Below are positions 57,441-64,000 of a stretch of DNA of 64,000 nucleotides, one piece after another. The notes beneath the pieces are model-generated. The model saw only the letters and a list, made by a program, of their open reading frames with translations, was not told where the DNA came from and did not search any database. The position numbers and the translations under genes are program-made. This stretch comes from an uncultured Methanobrevibacter sp. (lineage in GTDB: Archaea > Methanobacteriota > Methanobacteria > Methanobacteriales > Methanobacteriaceae): positions 1 to 64,000 of the forward strand of contig ONQL01000003.1 in assembly GCA_900319985.1 (NCBI GenBank), written 5' to 3'. Position 1 is the first letter of the stretch; every line of letters starts with the position of its first letter.

Positions 57441-58223
57441 ATGAAATATAGAATTTTAGAAAAGCCCAATTGTGAAGATGCATACGATTTGGTTCAGGAA
57501 GCATTACGCAAAAGGGCAACAATAGTGATATTTGCATGTTGCAAAGTTAATTATGAAGGAAGAGCATTAAGTGAACTTAACTGGGGAGAACGCATTATTA
57601 TGATAAAGCCCGATGGTGCATTTCTAATACACCAAGAGAAAAAAGTTGAACCGGTTAATTGGCAACCGCCAAAATCAAAAACAAGAAGTTATATCAAAAA
57701 TGACAATCTTTTCCTCGAAAGTCATAGGAGAACTCCTAAGGAACTATTGACTGTGGAAATAAGAAAAATCCAATTCATCAATTATGCGAACATGGAAGAC
57801 TTTGAAGAGCTTGAACAGGCAGGATACGAAAAGGACATGAGCGACATGATTATGGAAAAACCACATATGATTGAAGAAGGTTTTAATCCAACTACACGAG
57901 AATACAGTGTAGAACATGGATTTATTGACATATTGGGAAAAGATAAAGATAATAATTTAATGGTTTTAGAATTAAAAGCCCGTAAGGCCGGAGTTAGTGC
58001 TGTTAAACAACTTAGGCGATATCTTCAAGATTTGGAAAATACCGAAAATGATTATCTAAAAGAATGCAAGGCAGAAAAGAAAAAAATAAGAGGGTTGCTT
58101 GTGGCTCCATCACTTATGGACGACGCACAAGAATTGCTGGAAGAAGAAGGCATCGAATTTGTATCTGTCGAACCCCCTAGAGAATTAAAGCGAGATAAAA
58201 AAGTCACATTAGATGCATTTTAA
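57441..58223 (+). CDS. nucS: Mismatch-specific endonuclease NucS (EndoMS)
   Basis: 260 residues. The N-terminal beta domain (IVIFACCKVNYEGRALSELN, GERIIMIKPDGAFLIHQ) is followed by the RecB-like nuclease domain with EHGFIDILGKDKDNN and LMVLELKARK (catalytic aspartate, glutamate and lysine). The protein ends KKVTLDAF, which resembles a PCNA-binding peptide with lysine in place of glutamine. It cuts mismatched or branched DNA. The stop overlaps the convergent gene by 4 bases. Confidence 0.95.
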   Translation: MKYRILEKPNCEDAYDLVQEALRKRATIVIFACCKVNYEGRALSELNWGERIIMIKPDGAFLIHQEKKVEPVNWQPPKSKTRSYIKNDNLFLESHRRTPKELLTVEIRKIQFINYANMEDFEELEQAGYEKDMSDMIMEKPHMIEEGFNPTTREYSVEHGFIDILGKDKDNNLMVLELKARKAGVSAVKQLRRYLQDLENTENDYLKECKAEKKKIRGLLVAPSLMDDAQELLEEEGIEFVSVEPPRELKRDKKVTLDAF

Positions 58224-58699
58224 CTCAATGCATCTTCGATTCTTCTCATCTCATCAAGATAAAATTTTTTAGTGAATTTATTTGCAGGGATTGAATTGGT
58301 AACATGACAATCCTTTTCCAATTTATAAATAAGATAATCTTCAGTTTCCAATGAAATAGTACCATCATCATCCAATAATTCTAATCCATCCAATTCTTCA
58401 AGGATATCATTAAATTCTTTTTCTTCAAGTTCAATTACATCATCCAAGTCCATCTCTTGAACTTTAGGATTTAACTGTAATGCAATTGCGACAAAACCAT
58501 TAACTGATTTATCTGAAATTTCAAATTCAGAACTCCTTATCTCATCCATAGACAGTTTAACATGAGTTAAAGTATGTTTTGTAACCGGAATTTCCCGAGA
58601 AATACCAATCTGATTTATTTCATAATTATTTTTCCAGCTACCAATTTTATAAACTGCATAATTCATATCATCAATATTAATAATTTCATCATCAGACAT
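58220..58699 (-). CDS. Conserved hypothetical acidic protein
   Basis: 159 residues from ATG 58699 (GTGAT 4 bases upstream); the longer open frame to 58768 adds only a low-complexity hydrophobic stretch. It is rich in glutamate and aspartate (LDDVIELEEKEFNDILEELD). No family recognised. Convergent with nucS. Confidence 0.65.
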   Translation of the reverse strand: MSDDEIINIDDMNYAVYKIGSWKNNYEINQIGISREIPVTKHTLTHVKLSMDEIRSSEFEISDKSVNGFVAIALQLNPKVQEMDLDDVIELEEKEFNDILEELDGLELLDDDGTISLETEDYLIYKLEKDCHVTNSIPANKFTKKFYLDEMRRIEDALS

Positions 58700-58781
58700 T
58701 TTTATCACAGTTATAAATATCTTTTTATAAAATAAAAACATTATTATTAAATATAATGTAAATTTCAATGGAGGTTGAACT

Positions 58782-59486
58782 GTGAAAAAATGTCCAGAAT
58801 GTGGAAATCCAAGTTATGATGGAGCTCCTGTTTGTGGAAATTGTGGGTATAAATTCCCAAAACAAAAAGTTACTGTTCAAAAAGAAGAAAGTATCTTTGA
58901 AAAACCGCCAGAACTATCAAAGAAACCTTCAACATCAAATGAAAGTACAATTAACATATTAAAAGAAAAAAAATTAGTTATTGGTGCAATACTCTTAATA
59001 ACTTTAATTGTGATTTGCGGAATCGTATTAACTGGACCTAATAATAACAATAAATCAACCGCCACAGGTGGCGAATTGGTTAAAGTTAGCGAAGGAGCAT
59101 TTGCCTTCAAACATCCCAAAAGTTGGGAAGAAATTAACGGCAGTGATAGCGAACACCGAAATGCCAAATTTTTTAAAAATGGAGATAATACAATTATTGA
59201 ATATTATAACAGCACAGTGGAATCTACATCTTTAAAAAAAATAACTCAAGATAGAATTAATTATGCTCAAAATAATAATTCATTTGTAGAACTTGTTGAA
59301 ACAATTACTTTAGATGGCAGAAATGCATCAAATATCATTTTAGAAAATGCCGACGGAAATTATACCAGATATGTTTCATTATTCAGTGACAATAATCTAT
59401 ACGTATTTAAAATTAGTGGTTCGTCAATTAACTCCGTCACATCACCAGACATTACTGAAATGATAAATTCTGCAGATATTGCATAA
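58782..59486 (+). CDS. Zinc-ribbon membrane-anchored protein with PsbP-like outer domain
   Basis: 234 residues. A zinc ribbon at the N-terminus (cysteines 4, 7, 18, 21: CPECGN and CGNCGY), a charged linker, one membrane helix near 63-84 (LVIGAILLITLIVICGIVLT) and an outer domain similar in layout to PsbP-like folds (FAFKHPKSWEEINGSD, NASNIILENADGNYTRYVSL). GTG start behind GGAGGT. This architecture is common in Methanobrevibacter. Role unknown. Confidence 0.8.
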   Translation: MKKCPECGNPSYDGAPVCGNCGYKFPKQKVTVQKEESIFEKPPELSKKPSTSNESTINILKEKKLVIGAILLITLIVICGIVLTGPNNNNKSTATGGELVKVSEGAFAFKHPKSWEEINGSDSEHRNAKFFKNGDNTIIEYYNSTVESTSLKKITQDRINYAQNNNSFVELVETITLDGRNASNIILENADGNYTRYVSLFSDNNLYVFKISGSSINSVTSPDITEMINSADIA

Positions 59487-59520
59487 GTATGATTTATTTC
59501 ATACTTCAATTTCTTTTTTT
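59485..59520 (+). terminator. Terminator after the zinc-ribbon gene
   Basis: Perfect 8-bp stem AAGTATGA and TCATACTT with a 6-base loop, overlapping the stop codon and followed by a run of seven T. The next gene begins 12 bases later and so needs its own promoter or readthrough. Confidence 0.6.
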
Positions 59521-59531
59521 AGTGTGTAAAC

Positions 59532-60359
59532 ATGACTAAACTTAAGCTTGCTCTTTGTCAAATGAATGTTGTTGACAATAAAGAAGAAAATTTAAAAAAA
59601 GCGACTTCAATGATAATGGAAAGTGTTAAACAAGAAGCTGACTTTATAGTACTGCCCGAAATGTTTAACTGCCCATATTCCAATGACAAATTTATTGAAT
59701 ATTGTGAAGAAGAAAAAACAAGCAGAACCATTTCAAAAATATCCCAATTAGCTCATGAGAATAATGTATATATTCTTGCGGGATCAATTCCTGAAAAAGA
59801 AAATGCAAATTTATACAATACCAGTTACCTATTCAATCGGAATGGTGAAATAGTCGCCAAACACCGAAAAATGCACCTTTTTGATATTGATGTCAAAGGG
59901 AAAATAAAATTTATGGAATCTGACGTGCTAACTGCCGGAGATAACGTGACAATTGCAGATACTGAATTTGGAAAAATAGGTATCGGAATTTGTTATGATA
60001 TCCGTTTTCCTGAATTGGCCAGATTAATGGCTCAGAAAAACGCATCAATATTATTTTATCCAGGAGCATTCAATATGACTACCGGACCTGCACACTGGGA
60101 ACTATTATTCCGTTCAAGGGCACTGGACAATCAGGTCTTTTGCGTAGGCGTAGCACCAGCATTGAATGAAAATGCCAGCTACCATAGCTTTGGACATTCA
60201 ATCATAGCCAACCCATGGGGAGAAATAGTGATTGAAGCTGATGAAAAGGAAGATTTATTAATAACTGATATTGATTTGACTGAAATAAAAAAAATTAGAG
60301 AAGAACTTCCGCTTTTAAAAAATAAAAGAGAAGATCTCTATGAGATTATTGAAAAATAA
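59532..60359 (+). CDS. Nitrilase-superfamily amidase, omega-amidase-like
   Basis: 275 residues. The catalytic triad is glutamate 43 (FIVLPEMFNCPYS), lysine 113 (AKHRKMHLFDID) and cysteine 154 (GIGICYDIRFPEL). Sequence and length are closest to the Nit2 type that hydrolyses alpha-ketoglutaramate and alpha-ketosuccinamate. A housekeeping repair role is plausible. It ends at the end of the convergent HEAT-repeat gene with no gap. Confidence 0.9.
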   Translation: MTKLKLALCQMNVVDNKEENLKKATSMIMESVKQEADFIVLPEMFNCPYSNDKFIEYCEEEKTSRTISKISQLAHENNVYILAGSIPEKENANLYNTSYLFNRNGEIVAKHRKMHLFDIDVKGKIKFMESDVLTAGDNVTIADTEFGKIGIGICYDIRFPELARLMAQKNASILFYPGAFNMTTGPAHWELLFRSRALDNQVFCVGVAPALNENASYHSFGHSIIANPWGEIVIEADEKEDLLITDIDLTEIKKIREELPLLKNKREDLYEIIEK

Positions 60360-61208
60360 CTATTTTAATTTAGCCAATCTTTTTTCAAAGTAAGCCAATT
60401 TTTTATCATTATCTGCAAATACTTCACAAGCAGTTTCAATGACCCTTACTTCATTGTCATAATCATTTGCCTTTCTGTATAATACACATAATCTCTTATA
60501 TGGAGCATCTTTTGCTTGTTTTGCTTCAACATAACGTTCATATTCTTTAATAGCTTTTTGAACATTAGTTTTTTCCATTTCTTTAATAGTGCTCATCGGA
60601 ATTACTTTTACAATAGCTTCTCCAGATTCTTTTGCTTTTTGTCTTTTTTGTGCTTTTTTAATTGCCTTGTTACATGATTTTTTAAAGTCCTTATCCTCTT
60701 CAGTTTTTCTTGCATCTTTAATTAATTTAATTGAATCTTCGGTTGCTAAATCACCCAATGCCTGAATAGCAGCTAATTTAACACCCCAATCTTCATCTTC
60801 AAGACATTTTGCAATTGTATCCAATTCATCTTCAGCTTGAAGTTCACCCAAAGCACGCACTGCAACTTTTCTAACTCCAAAATCGTCATCATCAACAGCT
60901 TCAACAAAATAAGGAATGACCCTTTTATCTTCAGTTTCTTTAAGTGCAAAAGCGATGAAACGTTTATCTTTACCTTCGGCATTTTTAAATTCTTCAATCA
61001 ATTTGTCAACTGCTACATCACCCATATTACCTAAGATTTCAGCAGCCTTAAATCTGACTTGAGCATTATCATCAGTAGTGGCTTTGATTAATGGTTCAAT
61101 AGCTGATTCATCTGTAATTCCTACTAAAGATTCAATTGCTTCTTTTCGAACTTTAACATCATCATTTGATAAATTATCAATAGCTTCTTCAAAATTAAAA
61201 TTTGACAT
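60360..61208 (-). CDS. HEAT-repeat protein
   Basis: 282 residues. Residues 1 to about 170 are five or six HEAT (PBS-lyase-type) repeats, for example VRKEAIESLVGITDESAIEP, VRFKAAEILGNMGDVAVDKL, VRKVAVRALGELQAEDELDT and VKLAAIQALGDLATEDSIKL. A lysine-rich segment and a helical tail follow, perhaps TPR-like. A protein-protein scaffold of unknown partner. Confidence 0.88.
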   Translation of the reverse strand: MSNFNFEEAIDNLSNDDVKVRKEAIESLVGITDESAIEPLIKATTDDNAQVRFKAAEILGNMGDVAVDKLIEEFKNAEGKDKRFIAFALKETEDKRVIPYFVEAVDDDDFGVRKVAVRALGELQAEDELDTIAKCLEDEDWGVKLAAIQALGDLATEDSIKLIKDARKTEEDKDFKKSCNKAIKKAQKRQKAKESGEAIVKVIPMSTIKEMEKTNVQKAIKEYERYVEAKQAKDAPYKRLCVLYRKANDYDNEVRVIETACEVFADNDKKLAYFEKRLAKLK

Positions 61209-61321
61209 GATAATAAATTAGATTTTAGAAATATATAAATTTTTGAATCAAAAATCGAAATTGTAAAAAAAATATGATACAAACTCACGGAAACAAAACA
61301 AGATTAAAACAGTAATACACT

Positions 61322-61362
61322 CGAAAAAAAGAAAAGTAAAATTGAAAATAAAAATTTTCAAT
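61322..61362 (-). terminator. Terminator after the SDR gene
   Basis: Stem ATTGAAAAT (61341-61349) and ATTTTCAAT (61354-61362) with a 4-base loop. On the minus strand it is followed by a T-rich tract with a run of seven T near 61324-61330. Confidence 0.5.
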
Positions 61363-62133
61363 TTAAATACAGGTATATCCGCCGTCAACAGCAATAGCCT
61401 GACCAGTCACATAACTGGATTTAGGGGATGCGAGATATACAACGGTTGAATCCAATTCTCCATCGACACCAGATCTTCCAACAGGCACAACGGTTTTTGT
61501 GTATGCTTTGTATTCCTCATTGTCAATTGTTGAACGTGTGAGTTCTGTTGGGAATGTACCAGGACAGATTGCGTTTACAGTAATGTTGTATTTTGCCCAT
61601 TCTGCTGCTAATTGTCTTGTAAGGTTTACTACTCCACCTTTTGCTGCTGCATATGGGGAGGTTGGTGTTGCCATGGTTCCTACTAAACCAAACATGGATG
61701 CAGTGTTAATTATTCTTCCGTATTTTTGAGGAATCATTGCTTCACGTGCAACTGCTCTGGACATTTTGAAGGTACCTGTAAGATCTACATCTACAGTCAT
61801 GTTCCATTCTTCGTCAGTCAATAATTCCGCTTCTTTGGTTGCACCATATCCTGCATTGTTGTGGAGAATATCAATTCTTCCAAAGTGGCCCATGATTTCT
61901 TTTACACAGTTTTCCACACTTTCGGTATCTGTTACATCACAAGCTACACCAATGCAGTCCACTCCGATTTCTTTAATTTCTTCCACTACTTGGTCCAATC
62001 TTTCTTTTCTTCTTCCAGTAACTACAATGTCAGCACCATATCTTGCATATGCTTTTGCCATGTCAACTCCGATACCGGAGGAAGCTCCACTTACTACAGC
62101 CACTTGACCAGATAAATTAAATAAATCATTCAT
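61363..62133 (-). CDS. Short-chain dehydrogenase/reductase
   Basis: 256-residue classical SDR. The cofactor motif is VVSGASSGIGVDMAKAY, with TGRRKERLDQ after strand 2 favouring NADP. NNAGYG, the catalytic serine-tyrosine-lysine set in NTASMFGLVG and SPYAAAKGGVVN, and VDGGYT at the end are all present. It resembles gluconate 5-dehydrogenase or 3-oxoacyl reductases of bacteria. Codon use looks slightly richer in G and C than in its neighbours, which may reflect transfer or strong expression. A palindrome sits over its likely start site. Confidence 0.9.
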   Translation of the reverse strand: MNDLFNLSGQVAVVSGASSGIGVDMAKAYARYGADIVVTGRRKERLDQVVEEIKEIGVDCIGVACDVTDTESVENCVKEIMGHFGRIDILHNNAGYGATKEAELLTDEEWNMTVDVDLTGTFKMSRAVAREAMIPQKYGRIINTASMFGLVGTMATPTSPYAAAKGGVVNLTRQLAAEWAKYNITVNAICPGTFPTELTRSTIDNEEYKAYTKTVVPVGRSGVDGELDSTVVYLASPKSSYVTGQAIAVDGGYTCI

Positions 62134-62147
62134 TTTTTATACCACCT

Positions 62148-62180
62148 TAGGCATCATGCCTATGATTAACTATATAATAT
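62148..62180 (-). promoter_or_regulatory. Promoter and operator-like palindrome of the SDR gene
   Basis: On the minus strand a TATA-like ATATTATATA (62171-62180) is followed about 25 bases later by TAGGCAT-G-ATGCCTA (62148-62162), 7-bp perfect arms around one base, and then by AAGGTGG and the ATG. The palindrome overlaps the expected transcript start, the usual position of an archaeal repressor site. Confidence 0.5.
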
Positions 62181-62411
62181 TTTTGACTATTTAAAAATTA
62201 TTATTCGCCAAAATTTTATAAAATTAATGAATGATAATTAATATTATGTAAAAAATCATATACATTCATGACAAACTGATTAATTAATAACTTTAAAGAA
62301 AAGCTTAAATTAAAAATTTAAATCCCATTACTACAAAAATCAACAAAAAATATAACATAAATTAAAAATTAAATTAAAAATAATCAAATTAATAAAAATG
62401 AGGAAACGATA

Positions 62412-64000
62412 ATGATTGAAGAGCAGACCAAAAGTTATTCAAAAAAACAAATCTACAAAACCCTACACCCTTGGGTTAAACAGTGGTTTGATGAACAATT
62501 TGATGATTTTACCCCTGCTCAAAAAAAATCAATCATAGACATCCACAAAAATAACAATATTCTAATTTCATCACCAACAGGATCAGGTAAAACATTAACC
62601 GCATTTCTATCAGTCATCAGCGAATTGACAACACTTGCTGAAAAAGACAAACTGGAAGACAAAGTTTACTGCATTTACATCTCTCCATTAAAAGCTCTGG
62701 ACAATGATATTGAAAAAAATCTAGATGAACCTTTGGAAGGCATAGAAAAAATAGCTGGAAAAACACTGGGAATTAGAAAGTCCGTGCGTACGGGAGACAC
62801 TACACAATATCAAAGACAAAAAATGCTTAAAAAACCACCGCACATTCTCATAACCACCCCCGAAACACTATCAATTTTACTGGTAGCTCCAAAATTTAGA
62901 GAAAAATTAAGCAATGTGAAATACGTCATTATTGATGAAATCCATTCTTTGGCTGAAAACAAAAGAGGAGTTCATTTAAGCTTATCTCTTGAAAGACTGC
63001 AACATCTAATCGGAAATTTTACCCGAATCGGACTATCTGCAACCGTGAGCCCTCTTGAAGAGGTGGCAAAATTTCTTGTAGGCTATGAATATGGCATTGA
63101 AAGAAACTGCAAAATTGTCAAAATCAATTATCTGAAAGAATTGGACATGGAAGTAATGTGTCCTGTGAGTGACATTGTACTGGCAGACGAAGAGGATACC
63201 CGACTCGGAATGTATGACCTGCTGGATGATTTGATTTGGGAAAATAAAACAACATTAATATTTACAAATACCCGAAGCGGTACAGAACGTTTTGTTTATA
63301 ATTTAAAGAAAATGTATCCCATGCACTACAACAATGAAAACATAATGGCCCACCATTCATCACTTTCAAAGGAAGTGCGTCTTGAAACAGAAAATAAACT
63401 AAAGGAAGGAAAACTAAAGGCAGTCGTTTCATCAACATCTCTCGAACTTGGAATCGATATCGGGTACATTGATTTAGTCGTATTAATAAACTCTCCAAAA
63501 TCCGTTGCAAGAGCATTGCAGAGAATCGGAAGGAGTGGACATAGGCTGCATGAAAAATCTCGAGGAAGAATTATTGTAACAGACCGTGACGATTTAGTTG
63601 AATGTTCAGTTTTACTTAAAAATGCTAAAGAAGGAAAAATCGACAGAATAAACATACCTGCCAATTGTCTGGATGTATTGGCACAGCATATCTACGGAAT
63701 GAGTATTGAAAATCCATGGGATATCGATTATGCATATGAAGTCATCAAAAAAAGCTTTTGCTACAAAGACCTGACTCGAGACGACTATGAAGATGTTTTG
63801 AGTTATATGGCAGGAGAATATCCGGAACTCGAAGAAAGATATGTTTATGCAAAAATTTGGATTAATTATGAAAAAAATACATTCGGAAAACGTGGGAAAC
63901 TGGCCAGAATGCTTTATTCAACAAACATAGGTACAATTCCCGACAGTTCCGGCGTTTTGGTCAAATGCGATGGCGAAACCGTTGGGCGAATCGAAGAGGA
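62412..64000 (+). CDS. lhr: Lhr-type ATP-dependent helicase, 5' part
   Basis: About 529 codons up to the window edge, still open. Walker [16 protein letters not shown] (about 55), DEIH box [20 protein letters not shown] (about 174), [16 protein letters not shown] (about 208), and the C-lobe [19 protein letters not shown] and [16 protein letters not shown] are present, as in the large Lhr helicases of archaea involved in DNA repair. GAGG lies about 8 bases before the ATG. Confidence 0.93.
   Translation, partial: MIEEQTKSYSKKQIYKTLHPWVKQWFDEQFDDFTPAQKKSIIDIHKNNNILISSPTGSGKTLTAFLSVISELTTLAEKDKLEDKVYCIYISPLKALDNDIEKNLDEPLEGIEKIAGKTLGIRKSVRTGDTTQYQRQKMLKKPPHILITTPETLSILLVAPKFREKLSNVKYVIIDEIHSLAENKRGVHLSLSLERLQHLIGNFTRIGLSATVSPLEEVAKFLVGYEYGIERNCKIVKINYLKELDMEVMCPVSDIVLADEEDTRLGMYDLLDDLIWENKTTLIFTNTRSGTERFVYNLKKMYPMHYNNENIMAHHSSLSKEVRLETENKLKEGKLKAVVSSTSLELGIDIGYIDLVVLINSPKSVARALQRIGRSGHRLHEKSRGRIIVTDRDDLVECSVLLKNAKEGKIDRINIPANCLDVLAQHIYGMSIENPWDIDYAYEVIKKSFCYKDLTRDDYEDVLSYMAGEYPELEERYVYAKIWINYEKNTFGKRGKLARMLYSTNIGTIPDSSGVLVKCDGETVGRIEE

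Noticed and set aside
1..64000. CRISPR arrays, insertion sequences or prophage
   Set aside because: No regularly spaced repeats, transposase, integrase or phage structural genes were seen on either strand.

Overview
The window comes from a methanogenic archaeon, most likely a Methanobrevibacter (Methanobacteriales). The DNA is very AT-rich (about 30% GC by eye). It carries a complete-looking A1AO (V-type) ATP synthase operon with the duplicated-hairpin c subunit typical of Methanobacteriales. It also carries the archaeal genes tiaS, nucS, an Lhr helicase, a Trk K+ transporter, TMEM175-type channels and the YcaO/TfuA pair that thioamidates methyl-coenzyme M reductase. Ribosome sites follow the archaeal GGTGAT/GGAG pattern, and several genes look leaderless.

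Layout. 1-6.7 kb: minus-strand ATP synthase operon (H-I-K-E-C-F-A, A cut by the window edge), with a duplicated C-terminal domain in subunit E and two reading-frame lesions in subunit C. 6.9-15.6 kb: small membrane/hypothetical genes, then a minus-strand cluster of two DUF3100 transporter-like gene pairs, a MmgE/PrpD protein, a U32-like TIM barrel, a lone fumarase alpha-type protein, a short citrate-synthase-like protein and a nitroreductase; this looks like an uncharacterised carboxylic-acid pathway. 15.8-26.4 kb: housekeeping genes (tiaS, HTH regulator, serA, JAMM protease, Thg1, aspartate dehydrogenase, PRC-barrel, tRNA-binding protein, aldehyde dehydrogenase). 26.4-33.3 kb: membrane functions (two TMEM175 genes, one frameshifted, esterase, pilin plus TadC, TrkH, DUF4013, acyltransferase). 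33.6-36.8 kb: an RsbV-RsbW-RsbU-type partner-switching operon ending in a phosphopantetheinyl transferase, in an organism without sigma factors. 36.9-40.4 kb: M24 peptidase, divergent from an operon of site-2 protease, YcaO and TfuA. 40.6-53.8 kb: CBS and Usp proteins, amidohydrolase, carAB, SNF2 ATPase, nadC, RNase Z, MscS, nadA. 53.9-57.3 kb: three MetX-like alpha/beta hydrolases, two lacking the catalytic serine. 57.4-64 kb: nucS, a zinc-ribbon membrane protein, a nitrilase-family amidase, a HEAT-repeat protein, an SDR behind an operator-like palindrome, and the 5' part of lhr.

Most notable points: the subunit E domain duplication; the damaged atpC frame; the carboxylate cluster; the orphan partner switch; the pseudoenzyme hydrolase family; four genes whose best-placed start codon is ATT; and one palindromic TATA box that appears to serve two divergent leaderless genes. 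I saw no tRNA, rRNA, CRISPR array or insertion sequence.
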